Positions 17,707-30,038 of a stretch of 64,000 nt of DNA are shown piece after piece. The first letter of the stretch is position 1. Each line of letters opens with the position of its first letter. Source of the stretch: Lysobacteraceae bacterium (GTDB lineage Bacteria; Pseudomonadota; Gammaproteobacteria; Nevskiales; Nevskiaceae); NCBI GenBank assembly GCA_013823855.1, contig PNMW01000021.1, forward strand, positions 62,001 to 126,000. Reading direction: 5' to 3'. The translations under genes and the position numbers were made by a program. Under the pieces are notes generated by a model, which worked only from the letters and a program-made list of their open reading frames with translations, was not told where the DNA came from and did no database searches.

Positions 17707-17831
17707 TTAGCTTGCTTACCGGGACATAGTTCCTGCGCAGACACACCCCAGTACCTTATCGTTAGCCAGATGCTGCTCTTTACAAGCAAGCGCATCTATC
17801 GGTTGTTTCGAGCAGGCATCAGGAGACAGGG

Positions 17832-18821
17832 ATGACAGGTACATCAGAAGCAGCCTCAGACTTTGACTTAGTCGTTTATAGCGGCGAGATCAACAGGCAG
17901 GGCTACCTACAACTCAGCGCCGAATGCGAGAAAGCCACGTCGGATAACTGCACCCTGATTCTCACCACGTTCGGGGGGGATCCGCACGCGGGTTTCCGAA
18001 TCGCACGTTGTTTGAGGCATCACTTCAAGAAGAAGCTGACGGTGTACGTGACAGATCACTGCAAGAGTGCGGGAACTTTGATTTGCATAGCGGGGAACGA
18101 ACTCGTCATCGATGATCGGGGAGAACTCGGCCCACTCGATGTTCAAGTGCAGAAGACGAACGAAATTCTGGAAAATTCGTCTGGCTTGGAAGTCTCGGAA
18201 TCGCTGAACTTCCTCCAGTCTCGCGTCGAAGGGGACACACGAGCGATGCTGCTGAAACTGCGCCAGCGCACTGGGCTCTCGACGAAGATGGCGTCGGTGA
18301 TGACAGCAGAGATAGTGACTGGGCTGTTCGCAGCGATTTACGCGCAGGTCGATCCTTTGAAGATCGGGGAGCTACAGCGCGCGATCCGTATCGCCTTCGA
18401 GTATGGCCAAAGGCTGAATGAATACACCCACAACTTGCGAGCGGACGCTCTCGGGAGCCTCGTTTTAGGATACCCGTCGCATTCCTTTGTGATCGACCGA
18501 AAGGAAGCCGGTTTGCTTTTTCACCACGTTCGTCACCCCAACCCCATCGAGCTAAAGCTACGCGATATGATGCGCCGCGCCGGTTGGGTCGACCCAGCCG
18601 CGGCACAGATAGTGCAACTGTTTGATGGTGAAACAGTCAAAAAACTGACTCAACCGGACGGAGCTGCGAGCCATGACAACCCGAGCGTCGATGCTGACCC
18701 CTCTCGGCAAGACCGGCAATCAAACCAACCTGAGGCCTCAGAACCTAGAGAAAGCGATGGAAGCGTCGCAGAATCGAGGCTTGGGAATCGCTCGGACTAC
18801 TCAAAAGGCGCAGCAGCCTAG
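17832..18821 (+). CDS. SDH-type serine protease (ClpP/crotonase fold), low-GC gene
   Basis: 329 residues. The core resembles the serine dehydrogenase proteinase (SDH_protease) and SppA-like group: LILTTFGGDPHAGFRIARCL, VTDHCKSAGTLICIAGNEL with the presumed nucleophile Ser in KSAG, and GELGPLDVQV, which fits the GxxGxID-like element. No signal peptide, so cytoplasmic. The last 60 residues are polar and low-complexity. The start ATG 17832 has AGGAGACAGGG directly upstream. Codon use and GC (29 of 60 bases in a sample at 18001) are unlike the neighbours, so recent acquisition is likely. It stands alone and ends before a strong terminator. Biological role unknown. Confidence 0.8.
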   Translation: MTGTSEAASDFDLVVYSGEINRQGYLQLSAECEKATSDNCTLILTTFGGDPHAGFRIARCLRHHFKKKLTVYVTDHCKSAGTLICIAGNELVIDDRGELGPLDVQVQKTNEILENSSGLEVSESLNFLQSRVEGDTRAMLLKLRQRTGLSTKMASVMTAEIVTGLFAAIYAQVDPLKIGELQRAIRIAFEYGQRLNEYTHNLRADALGSLVLGYPSHSFVIDRKEAGLLFHHVRHPNPIELKLRDMMRRAGWVDPAAAQIVQLFDGETVKKLTQPDGAASHDNPSVDADPSRQDRQSNQPEASEPRESDGSVAESRLGNRSDYSKGAAA

Positions 18822-18873
18822 CGAGCAACTTCAAAGAGCCATTGATAGGGTGGCCGCCCCATTAAGCCGCTAA
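18673..18873 (+). CDS. Possible 66-residue overlapping small ORF
   Basis: In another frame than the SDH-type protease gene, this ORF overlaps its last 149 bases and runs 52 bases beyond. GGAG lies 9 bases before its ATG, and the protein is basic and Gln/Arg-rich (NLEKAMEASQNRGLG). It stops 17 bases before the terminator stem. No homology recognised; it may be a chance frame. Confidence 0.25.
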   Translation: MTTRASMLTPLGKTGNQTNLRPQNLEKAMEASQNRGLGIARTTQKAQQPSEQLQRAIDRVAAPLSR

Positions 18874-18890
18874 CTTCTGCAAAGATTGCG

Positions 18891-18917
18891 AAAAAGCCCG
18901 CCACAAGCGGGCTTTTT
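18891..18917. terminator. Bidirectional intrinsic terminator
   Basis: Perfect 11-base inverted repeat AAAAAGCCCGC / GCGGGCTTTTT with loop CACAA. The A and T tracts at the stem ends allow termination both of the SDH-type protease gene (plus) and of purL (minus, stop at 18977). Confidence 0.92.
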
Positions 18918-18976
18918 ATTGCGAGGCACCAAAGAAAAGCGCCGCAACTCGAGATTACGGCGGATCGTAACCCGCC

Positions 18977-21900
18977 TCACTTCGCAAACGCCCGCGCGTT
19001 CTGGAACATCCGGAACCACGGCGTCTTGCCATCCCAGGCCTTCGGCCAGAACGAGCCGGTGACCCCGGCAATCGTGCGTTCCGGATGCGGCATCAGGATG
19101 GTCACGCGGCCATCGGCGTTGGTCACCGAGGCGATGCCAGCCGGTGAGCCGTTCGGGTTCGCCGGGTAGCGGGTCGCGACCCGGCCGCGATTGTCGATGT
19201 AGCGCATCGCAACGCCACCGGCCGCTTCCAGTGCGGCCTGATCGGTGGCGTTGGCGAACTGAGCGCGGCCTTCGCCGTGGGCGACGGCGATCGGCATGCG
19301 GGTGCCGGCCATGCCCTGGAAGAACAGCGAGCGGCTGTCGGTCAGCTCGACCATGCTCCAGCGGGCCTCGAACTGCTCGCTGCGGTTGCGGCGGAACGCC
19401 GGCCAGTGTTCGGCACCGGGGACGATGCCTTTCAGCGCCGCCATCATCTGGCAGCCGTTGCAGACGCCCAATGCGAAGCGGTCATCCTTGGCCAAGAAGC
19501 CTTCGAAGGCGTCGCGGGCTCTTGCGTTGAACAGGATCGAGCGCGCCCAGCCCAAGCCCGCACCGAGCACGTCGCCGTAGCTGAAGCCACCGGCGGCGGC
19601 GAAGCCGACGAAGTGGCTAAGCTGCACGCGGCCTTCGAGGATGTCGCTCATGTGCACGTCCACCGCATCGAAGCCGGCGGCGTGGAAGCCGTAGGCCATC
19701 TCGACCTGGCCGTTGACGCCCTGCTCGCGCAGCACGGCAACCTTGGGGCGCTTGGCCAGATGCGCGGCAGCGACCGGGGCCGACGGATCGAACGTCAGCT
19801 TCACGGTGATGCCCGGATCGGCCATGTCGCCGGCGCTGTCGAACTCTTCGCGCGTGCAGTCCGGGTTGTCGCGCAGGCTCGCGATGCGGTGGCTGGTCTC
19901 GGCCCAGTTGCGGTACAGGGTCTGGACCTCGTCGCTGAACACGGTCTTGCCGCCGTGGGTGATGCTGATCTTTTCGTCGGCGCTCGATTCGCCGATCAGC
20001 CCGGCGTGCAGGCCGGCGGCGCGGGCGCTGGCGACGGCGGCGTCGACATCGGCCGAGCGCAGCTGGACGACGAAGCCGAGTTCCTCGTTGAACAGGGCGG
20101 CGACCGGATCGGGGCCAAGCGCGTCGAGCGCGACGTCGATGCCGCTGCGGCCGGCGAAAGCCATTTCGCAGAGGGTGACGAACAGGCCACCGTCGGAGCG
20201 GTCGTGGTAGGCGAGCAGGCGGCCCTCAGCGTTCATCGCCTGCAGCCAGTCGAACGCCGCTTTCAGACGCGCCGGATCATCGAGATCCGGGGCGACGTCA
20301 CCGACCGCGCCGAACACCTGGGCGAGTGCCGAGCCGCCGAGGCGGTTCTTGCCGGCGCCAAGGTCGACCAGCATCAGGCGGCTCGCGGCTTCGGCCTTGA
20401 GCTGCGGCGTCAGGGTCTTGCGAACGTCGGCGACCGGCGCGAACGCGGTGATCACCAGGCTCAGCGGCGAGGTCTGGGTCTTGGTCTCACCTGCTTCCTG
20501 CCAGACCGACTTCATCGACAGCGAATCCTTGCCGACCGGAATCGCGATCCCGAGTGCCGGGCACAGCTCGCGGCCGATCGCTTCCACCGCGTCGTACAGC
20601 CGCGCGTCTTCATCGCCCTGGCCACAGGCGGCCATCCAGTTCGCCGACAGGCGGATGTCGGACAGCTTCGCGATGTTCGCAGCGGCGATGTTCAGCACCG
20701 ATTCGGCCACCGCCATCCGTGCGCTGGCGGCGGCATTCAGCAGCGCGATGGTCGGGCGCTCGCCCATTGCCATCGCTTCGCCAGTGGTCGATTCGAAGCC
20801 GGTCGCGGTCACCGCGACATCGGCCACCGGCGTCTGCCACGGCCCGACCATCTGGTCGCGCACCGTGAGGCCGCCGACGGTGCGGTCGCCGATGGTGATC
20901 AGGAACTGCTTGGAGGCGACCGTCGGCAGCTTCAGCACGCGCTCGGCGGCCGACTTGATGAACGCCTTCTGCGCGGTGTCGCCGGCCGGCGGATAGGCCA
21001 GCGGGGCGACGACCGGGCCGCGCCGCGTGGTGCTGCGCTGCATCTTCGGCGGCTTGCCGAGCAGCACCGGCATCGGCATGTCGACCGGCCGGTTGCCGTC
21101 GAGCGTGTCTTCGACGATCAGCTGCTGCACGGCGGTCGCGGTGCCGACCACGGCGAACGGGCAGCGCTCGCGCTCGCACATCGCCTGGATCACGGCGACC
21201 GATTCCGGCGCGATCGCGAGCACGTAGCGCTCCTGCGATTCGTTGCACCAGATTTCCATCGGGCTCAAAGCGGCATCGGCGCTGATCACGTCACGCAGCT
21301 TGAAGTGGCCGCCGCGGTCATCGGCGTGGACCAGTTCCGGCAGCGCGTTGGAGATGCCGCCGGCGCCGACATCGTGGATCGACAGGATCGGATTGGCAGC
21401 ACCCAGCGCCCAGCACTGGTCGACCACTTCCTGGCAGCGGCGCTCCAGTTCCGGGTTGGCGCGCTGTACCGAAGCGAAGTCGAGTTCCGCAGTCGAAGCG
21501 CCAGTCGCCATCGACGAGGCGGCACCACCGCCCAGGCCGATCAGCATCGCCGGGCCGCCGAGCACGACGAGCTTCGCCCCTTCGACCACGGCGAGCTTTT
21601 CGACATGCTGGCCGCGGATGTTGCCGTAGCCGCCGGCGATCATGATCGGCTTGTGATAACCGCGTAAGGAGCCGTCCGGCAGCTGCTGCTCGTAGGTGCG
21701 GAAGTAGCCGTTGAGCACCGGGCGGCCGAATTCGTTGCTGTACGAAGCGGCACCAATGGGTCCGTCGAGCATGATCTGCAGGCTGCTTGCGATCCGTTCC
21801 GGCTTGCCCAAGTCCTGTTCCCAGGGCTGCACGAAACCCGGAATCCGCAGGTTCGACACCGTGAAGCCGGACAGGCCGGCCTTCGGGCGTCCACCGCGAC

Positions 21901-22852
21901 CAGTCGCCGCTTCATCGCGGATTTCACCACCCGAGCCGGTCGCCGCGCCCGGCGCCGGCGAGATGCCGGTCGGGTGGTTGTGGGTTTCGACCTTCATCAG
22001 GATGTGCACCGGCTCGCGGTGTTCCTTCCACACCCGATCGGCTTCCGGGAAGAAGCGCATCGCCTGATGACCTTCGATCACCGAGGCGTTGTCCTTGTAG
22101 GCGGACAGCACCCCTTCCGGCGACGCCTTGTAGGTCAGCTTGATCATGCCGAACAGCGAGTCCGGCTGGACGGCGCCATCGACGGTGAACTCGGCGTTGA
22201 AGATCTTGTGCCGGCAGTGCTCGCTGTTGACCTGGGCGAACATCATCAGCTCGGCGTCGGTCGGGTTCTTCCCCGCGCCGCTGTAATGGGCGACGAGGTA
22301 GTCGATCTCGTCATTCGACAGCGCCAGCCCCCAGTCGCGATTGGCCTTGACCAGCGCGTCGCGACCACCGGCCAGCACGTCGACGCTGCGCAAGCTGCGC
22401 CTTGTGCCCGTCGCGAACACGTGCTGCAGGCCGGCGGCTGCGGTCAGCACCGATTCGGTCATCGGATCGTGCAGATCGGCGAGCGCCGCCGCCGGCAGCG
22501 TCTTCACGCCGTCGAGCAGATAGAGACGGCCGCGCTCGATGCGCCTCACGCCGTCCAGCCCGCAGACCCTGGCGATGTCGGTGGCCTTGCTCGACCACGG
22601 GCTCAGGGTGCCGATGCGCGGCACGATGTAGAGCGCGCTGTCCGCGGTCGGCAGCGGATCGGTCGTCGCTTCCAGCAGCTGGCACAGCGCGGCCTCGTCG
22701 ACACCCCCGTTATCGTCCTGGACATCGACCATGAAGAACTCCACCGCCCGCAGGCCGGTGACGCCGGATGCATGCACCGCCAGGCCTGCGCGCAGGCGCT
22801 CGATGCGAAAAGGCGACAGGGCGGTGCCGCCGGTGAGGATGTGCAGGGTCAT
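18977..22852 (-). CDS. purL: Phosphoribosylformylglycinamidine synthase (large, fused form)
   Basis: 1291 residues, the length expected of the single-chain gammaproteobacterial enzyme. Order: N-terminal PurS-like region, linker, two AIR-synthase-like halves ([42 protein letters not shown], each written in part) and a C-terminal class I glutaminase with [10 protein letters not shown], nucleophile Cys in GVCNGCQMM and MPHPERTI. It converts FGAR, ATP and glutamine to FGAM in purine synthesis. ATG 22852 (MTLHILTGG) is the family start; the frame is open upstream into the next gene. It lies 17 bases after the metallo-hydrolase gene, so it is probably the last gene of that operon. Confidence 0.98.
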   Translation of the reverse strand: MTLHILTGGTALSPFRIERLRAGLAVHASGVTGLRAVEFFMVDVQDDNGGVDEAALCQLLEATTDPLPTADSALYIVPRIGTLSPWSSKATDIARVCGLDGVRRIERGRLYLLDGVKTLPAAALADLHDPMTESVLTAAAGLQHVFATGTRRSLRSVDVLAGGRDALVKANRDWGLALSNDEIDYLVAHYSGAGKNPTDAELMMFAQVNSEHCRHKIFNAEFTVDGAVQPDSLFGMIKLTYKASPEGVLSAYKDNASVIEGHQAMRFFPEADRVWKEHREPVHILMKVETHNHPTGISPAPGAATGSGGEIRDEAATGRGGRPKAGLSGFTVSNLRIPGFVQPWEQDLGKPERIASSLQIMLDGPIGAASYSNEFGRPVLNGYFRTYEQQLPDGSLRGYHKPIMIAGGYGNIRGQHVEKLAVVEGAKLVVLGGPAMLIGLGGGAASSMATGASTAELDFASVQRANPELERRCQEVVDQCWALGAANPILSIHDVGAGGISNALPELVHADDRGGHFKLRDVISADAALSPMEIWCNESQERYVLAIAPESVAVIQAMCERERCPFAVVGTATAVQQLIVEDTLDGNRPVDMPMPVLLGKPPKMQRSTTRRGPVVAPLAYPPAGDTAQKAFIKSAAERVLKLPTVASKQFLITIGDRTVGGLTVRDQMVGPWQTPVADVAVTATGFESTTGEAMAMGERPTIALLNAAASARMAVAESVLNIAAANIAKLSDIRLSANWMAACGQGDEDARLYDAVEAIGRELCPALGIAIPVGKDSLSMKSVWQEAGETKTQTSPLSLVITAFAPVADVRKTLTPQLKAEAASRLMLVDLGAGKNRLGGSALAQVFGAVGDVAPDLDDPARLKAAFDWLQAMNAEGRLLAYHDRSDGGLFVTLCEMAFAGRSGIDVALDALGPDPVAALFNEELGFVVQLRSADVDAAVASARAAGLHAGLIGESSADEKISITHGGKTVFSDEVQTLYRNWAETSHRIASLRDNPDCTREEFDSAGDMADPGITVKLTFDPSAPVAAAHLAKRPKVAVLREQGVNGQVEMAYGFHAAGFDAVDVHMSDILEGRVQLSHFVGFAAAGGFSYGDVLGAGLGWARSILFNARARDAFEGFLAKDDRFALGVCNGCQMMAALKGIVPGAEHWPAFRRNRSEQFEARWSMVELTDSRSLFFQGMAGTRMPIAVAHGEGRAQFANATDQAALEAAGGVAMRYIDNRGRVATRYPANPNGSPAGIASVTNADGRVTILMPHPERTIAGVTGSFWPKAWDGKTPWFRMFQNARAFAK

Positions 22853-22869
22853 CGCAGGAATTCTCGATC

Positions 22870-23631
22870 TCAGGAGACGTGACGCCAGTCGAGACCGGCG
22901 TCCTGGTGGGCGCAGACCAGCCAGTCGGGCTGGGCGCCGAGCACTTCGGACGCCGCGGCCAGCGCGTGTTCCGGGGTGTTGTTGGTTTCGGACAGATGGG
23001 TCAGCACCAGATGCTGAAGCCGCGAGATGTCGAGGCTGCCGAGCAGCTCGGCCGCCTGGGTGTTGCTCAGGTGGCCCTTGTTGCCAGCCACCCTCGCTTT
23101 GAGGAACGAGGGATACGGCCCGTTCATCAGCATCGCGCGGTCGTGGTTGAACTCCAGCAGCAGCGCGTCGAGCCCGGTCAGGCTGTCGCGCATGTGCGGG
23201 GTGACGCTGCCGGCATCGGTCAGCACGCCGACCCGCCTGCCTGCGTGGCCGAACACGTACTGGCAGGGCTCGCGGGCATCGTGCGGCACCGGGTACGGCA
23301 TCACGTCGAGATCGCCGATGGTCAAGTGCCGGTGCGGCGTCAGGGTCCGCAGCCATTCCTCGGGGGCGGCCTTCCAGGCGGCGCGGGTGCCGGCGGTCAG
23401 CCAGACCGGCAACTGGTTGCGGCGCGCCAGCTTGGCGACGCCGCCGATGTGATCGCCATGCTCGTGGGTGACGACGATCGCGGTCAGGTCCGAGGCCTGC
23501 AGGCCGAGCCGCGCCAGCCTTGTGTCGACCTCGACCAGCGGCAGGCCGCAGTCGAGCAGCACGCGAGTGCTGCCGGCCTCGACGACCAGCGCGTTGCCCT
23601 TGCTGCCGCTGCCCAGGTAGGCGAAGCGCAT
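22870..23631 (-). CDS. MBL-fold metallo-hydrolase (YycJ/WalJ-like)
   Basis: 253 residues. N-terminal [18 protein letters not shown] and metal motif THEHGDH (HxHxDH) are characteristic of this metallo-beta-lactamase-fold group, with further ligands in LTDAGSVT and [13 protein letters not shown] and a final [13 protein letters not shown]. Relatives are thought to be exonucleases or hydrolases acting on nucleic acids; the Gram-positive member is linked to cell-wall signalling. The gene sits between the DUF1820 gene (24 bases) and purL (17 bases), probably in one operon. The substrate here is not known. Confidence 0.9.
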   Translation of the reverse strand: MRFAYLGSGSKGNALVVEAGSTRVLLDCGLPLVEVDTRLARLGLQASDLTAIVVTHEHGDHIGGVAKLARRNQLPVWLTAGTRAAWKAAPEEWLRTLTPHRHLTIGDLDVMPYPVPHDAREPCQYVFGHAGRRVGVLTDAGSVTPHMRDSLTGLDALLLEFNHDRAMLMNGPYPSFLKARVAGNKGHLSNTQAAELLGSLDISRLQHLVLTHLSETNNTPEHALAAASEVLGAQPDWLVCAHQDAGLDWRHVS

Positions 23632-23655
23632 CAGCTGGCTCCGAGGCGTCGCGGT

Positions 23656-23991
23656 TCAGGGCTTATGGTCGCCACCCGGCGTGAATACGGGGAACGGCAT
23701 CACCTTGCCGGATTCCCCGCCGGCCATGATCCGCGCCGCGCCGGCCTTGTCGACCTGATCGATGCGAACGATCGCGTGCACCGGCACGAAGGTGCGGGTG
23801 ACGTTGGCGAACTCGGCCTTGAGCTTTTCCTCGCCCGGGTCGACGAGGATCGACGTGCGCTCGCCGAAGACCAGCTTTTCGATCTCGACGAAGCCCATCA
23901 ACGAGCCATGGCTGACCGAGCGGGCATAGATTTCGTAGACGCTGCCCTGATTCAGGAAGGTGACACGGTACAGGCGCTGGGGGGTGCTCAT
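23656..23991 (-). CDS. DUF1820 family protein
   Basis: 111 residues ([16 protein letters not shown] at the start) matching the small conserved gammaproteobacterial DUF1820 family, with the segments [20 protein letters not shown] and [12 protein letters not shown]. No signal peptide or membrane segment. Function unknown. ATG 23991 is the family start, although the frame is open to 24048. It heads a tight run with the metallo-hydrolase and purL genes. Confidence 0.9.
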   Translation of the reverse strand: MSTPQRLYRVTFLNQGSVYEIYARSVSHGSLMGFVEIEKLVFGERTSILVDPGEEKLKAEFANVTRTFVPVHAIVRIDQVDKAGAARIMAGGESGKVMPFPVFTPGGDHKP

Positions 23992-24063
23992 GCGGACGGC
24001 GGACTCGCGATCCCGGCGGCGGGAGGCCGGGCGGCGCGATTTTCCCATACATCCGCCGAACGT

Positions 24064-25095
24064 TCAGGAACCGCGCGGCACGCCCGACGGCCAGCCGTGC
24101 AGCTCGCGGCTGCCGAAGTTCTCCTGGGCGATGCGCTGGCCGCTGGCGAACAAGGCTCCGATCGCCGCCGCCAGATCTGGTGGCCAGCCGGCCGCCGGAT
24201 TCACCGGCGCCATCGCCGCAGCGCTGCCCGGCGACGACCGGCAGCCGTGGCGCAGCAGCCAGCGGTACAGGTTCAGGTGCGGCTGCACTGACGGAAGCTG
24301 CCGGCGCAACTGATCGAGGATCGCCAGACCGTCGGCATCGAGATCACCGAAGTAGAACAGCTGCGCGGCCCGGCTCCGCTGTGCCAGCCCCTGCAGCGCC
24401 TCGACGGCGGACAGCAGCGCCGACCCGCCGCCATGAACCACCGCCGAGAACGCCAGCGCGCCGGCATTCCAGCGCCGGACGCTGTCATAGCTGGCCAGGC
24501 CGGCCAGCACCAGCAGCGGCCCGCCAAGCGCCGCCGGCTGCATCTCGTGCGCCAGCGGCGGCGGCGTGTCGATGACGCCGATGCGCGCCGCCGGCAGGCG
24601 GCCGGCGAACAGGCCGTCCGGTGACTGGAAAGCGTCGAGCCGCTGCTCGTCGCCGAAGATGTGCAGGGCCCGCTCGCGCAGCGGCGCCGGCGGCAGCAGT
24701 GACGGATGCGACTGCAGCCAGGCGTTGATCTGCAGCAGCGCCTCGCGGCTCGCCGGATGCCGCTCGCTCGCCGCGAAGGCCAGCGCCGGATGCCAGGGCA
24801 CCTGCGTCGCCGCCGGCTCGGCCGATGGATCGCGCAGCAGCTCGAGGCTGGTCGGCAGCGGCGGCGTCTGGCTGTCGTCCCAGCGCCTGGGGTCGGGCAG
24901 GCGGATCGCCTGACGCGCGGCCAGCGCGGTCAGCAGCGCATGCAGCACGGCACGCGCATCGGGCGCCGCCGCTCGCTGCGGGCAGGCAGCGGCGAACGCC
25001 AGCCGGATCTCGCGCTGGGTCAGCCGCTTCTGGCCGGCGCTGCGCAGGCTGCCATCGAAGGCGCGCAGTTCGCTGTCGGTGACCGGCACGGTCAT
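24064..25095 (-). CDS. JetD-like TOPRIM protein (DUF3322/DUF2220-type), orphan
   Basis: 342 residues. The middle has LHIFGDEQRLD and the C-terminal half a TOPRIM-like core FYFGDLDADGLAIL (FGD 249-251, with D253 and D255 as likely metal ligands), closely like the C-terminal nuclease domain of JetD, the DNA-cleaving subunit of Wadjet defence. The N-terminal part is shorter and less typical. No JetA, JetB or JetC gene is present, so this is not a complete Wadjet system. It lies 52 bases after thiC and 72 bases before the DUF1820 gene, all on the minus strand. The start ATG 25095 is chosen on spacing. A housekeeping or stand-alone nuclease role is possible. Confidence 0.75.
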   Translation of the reverse strand: MTVPVTDSELRAFDGSLRSAGQKRLTQREIRLAFAAACPQRAAAPDARAVLHALLTALAARQAIRLPDPRRWDDSQTPPLPTSLELLRDPSAEPAATQVPWHPALAFAASERHPASREALLQINAWLQSHPSLLPPAPLRERALHIFGDEQRLDAFQSPDGLFAGRLPAARIGVIDTPPPLAHEMQPAALGGPLLVLAGLASYDSVRRWNAGALAFSAVVHGGGSALLSAVEALQGLAQRSRAAQLFYFGDLDADGLAILDQLRRQLPSVQPHLNLYRWLLRHGCRSSPGSAAAMAPVNPAAGWPPDLAAAIGALFASGQRIAQENFGSRELHGWPSGVPRGS

Positions 25096-25147
25096 GGCGG
25101 GGTCGCCGCCCGGCGCCGGCGATGCGCCGGCACCGGGCGGCAGGCGT

Positions 25148-27230
<2,083 letters not shown>

Positions 27231-27494
27231 TGAGCGCGACGATAGGCCAGCCGCCCGGTCGTCGCAACATCGCGCCGTTGACGGCGCCCTTTCGCCGGAC
27301 GGCATTGACAGTGCGTGAACGCATCGTCTGCCCGCCCTGCATCGCGGTTCGGCGCCGATCACGCGACGCTGCGAGGGCCACGTTGGTGACGACACCGACG
27401 GCGCGGATTCATCGCAGTGTTACCGAGCAGCCATCGCCGCGACACTTGCGCCGGCAACGATGCCGCCTCCCTTGCGTACTGGAGGCGACCCGGC

Positions 27495-29963
27495 ATGAAG
27501 ATGAAAATCGGAACCGTACTGACACTCGCGGCGATGGCCGCTGCCTTCGGCGGCAAGCCCGCAGCTGCCGCCACCACGCTGGAAGGCCGCGCCGTGCTGC
27601 CGGCCGCGACCTTCGCCGCCGGGCCGACCTCCGGCCAGTATCTGGGCGCCGCGCCGATCAATGGCATCACGCCGCCGTTCCTGAACCGCCAGCCGGTGCA
27701 GGGCTTCTCGGCGGTGCTGCGCAACGCCGACGGCAGCTTCGCGGTGATGGCCGACAACGGCTACGGCAGCCTGCAGAACTCGGCCGACTTCCATCTGCGC
27801 GTCTACACGGTGCGCACCCATCTCGAAACCGCCGGCGGCGGCGCCGGCAGCATCGAGGTGCTCGGCCACATCGAGCTGCGCGATCCGGACCACCGGATTC
27901 CGTTCGCGATCGTCAATCACTTTTCCGACGCGCGGGTGCTGACCGGCGCCGACTTCGACATCGAATCGATGCAGCGTGCGCCGGACGGCACGCTGTGGTT
28001 CGGCGACGAGTTCGGCCCGTTCCTGATCCACACCGACGCCAGCGGCCGCGTGCTCGAAGCGCCGATCGCGCTGCCGGACTTCGACAACCCGGGCCGCGAG
28101 GTGCGCGCGCCGCAGAACCCGTATCAGGAGGAAACGGCGGCGCTGCGGATCATGAACGCGGTACGCGCCCACGCCTTCGCCCACGGCGGCACGCTGACGC
28201 CGGTGTTCTCGCCGTACTTCCCGGAGCTGAAGTTCCCCGGCTCCGACCCGAACGCCAGCTATGCCCGCGGCAGCAATTCCCCGGCCGATCTCGGCGCCGC
28301 CGCCAGCGACATCCACGACATCGCCCTGCTGCGCGCCGCCGGCTTCCCGGTGGTGCCGTACACGGTCAACGACAAGCCGACGATGCTCGCGCTGATGGCG
28401 CAGAAGGTCAGCGGCCTGATTTCCGATCGCCCGGACCTGCTGCTGGAAGCGCTGCGCGAGTTCGATGCCGACGGTGACGGCACGCCGGGCGACTACCTCG
28501 GCGCCGACGGCCTGCCGGACGTCGCCCGCTTCGATGCCCAGGGCCATCGCGGCGCCCGCAACCTGCGGCCGGAGAACACGCTGCCGGCGATGGAAGCGGC
28601 GCTCGACCACCTGATGACCACGCTGGAGACCGACACCGGCGTCACCCAGGATCGCGTCGCCGTGCTGTTCCACGATCCGTACATCGAGGCCAGCAAGTGC
28701 CGGCGCGCCGACGGTGCGCCGTACACGGTGGCCAACGAGGTGCTGATCCGCGACCTGACGGTGGCTGAGATCCAGCGCCAGTTCATCTGCGACAAGCTGT
28801 TCCGCGGCCCGAGCCAGCAGAACGACCGGGCGCTGTCGCCGGTCGCCAGCACCTACGCCGCCCGCCAGCGGCTGCGCGATCCGTACATCGTGCCGAGCGT
28901 CGACCAGCTCTACGACTTCGTCGACTTCTACGCCCAGTACTACAGCGCCGGCCCCGGCCGCTTCGTGACCGGTGCCGCGCAGCGGGTCGCCACGGCACGC
29001 AAGGCGCGCTTCAACATCGAGACCAAGCTGAACCCGCGCAGCGATCGCGATGCCCTCGGCAACGTCTACAAGAACCGCACGTTCGGGCCGGAGGTGATGG
29101 CGCGCGCCGTCGCCAGGATCGTCGTCCAGCGCGGCCAGCAGGCGCGCACCGACATCCAGAGCTTCGACTTCCGCACGCTGCTGCTGATCCAGGAAGCGGT
29201 GCCGACGATCCGCACCGTGTTCCTGTTCGGCGATTTCCCGGTGATCAGCGATCCGGCGCGCCTCGGCGACTCCGACGACGGCACCAACCTGCAGCCGGAA
29301 GCCGCCGGCGGCAACACGCCGTGGATGGCCGGCCTGTACTGGCCGTACCGCAGCACGGTGCTGACCACGCCGTTCCGCGCCCTGGGCAGCGGCGGCTTCG
29401 AAGGCATGGCGATCGACCGCGCCGGCGCCCGGCTCTACCCGCTGCTCGAACGGCCGCTGGCCGGTGCCGATCCGCGCCGCCTGCAGATCAGCGAGTTCGA
29501 TCTGGCCAGCCGCCGCTACACCGGCCGCCGCAATTACTACCCGCTCGACGTCCGCGGCAGCAACATCGGCGACTTCGTGCTGTACAACGCGCAGGGCGAA
29601 GGTCTGGTGATCGAGCGCGACGGCAGCCAGGGCACGGTCAGCGGCTACAAGGCCGTGCACCGCATTCGCCTCAATCCGGCGGACGGTGGCGACGTTGGCA
29701 AGACGCTGCTGGTCGATCTGCAGGCAATTGCCGACCCGGCCGGCATCTCGCTGCCCGGCCAGCCCGGCGATGTCGGGCTCGGCAATCCGTTCTCGTTCCC
29801 GTTCACGACGATCGAGGACATCGTCGTGATCGACCCGAACCGGATCGGCGTGATCAACGACAACAACTTCCCGTTCAGCGTCGGCCGCCACGTCGGCAGC
29901 GGCGCGCCGGACGACTCGGAGTTCCTGCTGCTGCGGCTCGATACGCCGCTGAACCTGCGCTGA
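27495..29963 (+). CDS. Secreted phytase-like esterase with inserted glycerophosphodiesterase domain
   Basis: 822 residues with a signal peptide (MKMKIGTVLTLAAMAAAFGG). Residues about 65-230 and 605-822 form the two parts of a phytase-like propeller (DGTLWFGDEFGP; GGFEGMAIDRAGARLYPLLE). Between them lies a GDPD domain in swapped order: its C-terminal part comes first (residues 272-315, LLRAAGFPVVPYTVNDKPT and LISDRPDLL), then its N-terminal part with HRG 351-353, PENT 359-362, E378/D380, HD 393-394, IETK and QSFD. GDPD enzymes release glycerol-3-phosphate from glycerophosphodiesters; a phosphate-scavenging role outside the cytoplasm is inferred. GGAGGCG precedes ATG 27495 at a good distance. 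It is divergent from thiC. Confidence 0.9.
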   Translation: MKMKIGTVLTLAAMAAAFGGKPAAAATTLEGRAVLPAATFAAGPTSGQYLGAAPINGITPPFLNRQPVQGFSAVLRNADGSFAVMADNGYGSLQNSADFHLRVYTVRTHLETAGGGAGSIEVLGHIELRDPDHRIPFAIVNHFSDARVLTGADFDIESMQRAPDGTLWFGDEFGPFLIHTDASGRVLEAPIALPDFDNPGREVRAPQNPYQEETAALRIMNAVRAHAFAHGGTLTPVFSPYFPELKFPGSDPNASYARGSNSPADLGAAASDIHDIALLRAAGFPVVPYTVNDKPTMLALMAQKVSGLISDRPDLLLEALREFDADGDGTPGDYLGADGLPDVARFDAQGHRGARNLRPENTLPAMEAALDHLMTTLETDTGVTQDRVAVLFHDPYIEASKCRRADGAPYTVANEVLIRDLTVAEIQRQFICDKLFRGPSQQNDRALSPVASTYAARQRLRDPYIVPSVDQLYDFVDFYAQYYSAGPGRFVTGAAQRVATARKARFNIETKLNPRSDRDALGNVYKNRTFGPEVMARAVARIVVQRGQQARTDIQSFDFRTLLLIQEAVPTIRTVFLFGDFPVISDPARLGDSDDGTNLQPEAAGGNTPWMAGLYWPYRSTVLTTPFRALGSGGFEGMAIDRAGARLYPLLERPLAGADPRRLQISEFDLASRRYTGRRNYYPLDVRGSNIGDFVLYNAQGEGLVIERDGSQGTVSGYKAVHRIRLNPADGGDVGKTLLVDLQAIADPAGISLPGQPGDVGLGNPFSFPFTTIEDIVVIDPNRIGVINDNNFPFSVGRHVGSGAPDDSEFLLLRLDTPLNLR

Positions 29964-30038
29964 TCCGGGCAGGCCTCGGCCGATGCCAGGATCGCCGGCC
30001 TGTCTGTCGGCCGGCGATCCGGGCGCCTGGTCAGGCGA

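Noticed and set aside
17620..18970. A prophage or integron for the low-GC insert
   Set aside because: No integrase, recombinase, att-like long repeat or phage gene is present; only one clear gene and a short tandem repeat are seen.
24064..25095. A Wadjet defence system
   Set aside because: Only a JetD-like protein is present; no SMC-like JetC, JetA or JetB gene is near, and neighbours are housekeeping genes.
27420..29891. An 823-codon open frame on the minus strand opposite the phytase-GDPD gene
   Set aside because: It is a mirror of a GC-rich coding gene. The translation is His/Gln/Arg/Ala-rich with no domain, while the plus strand has signal peptide and two enzyme families.
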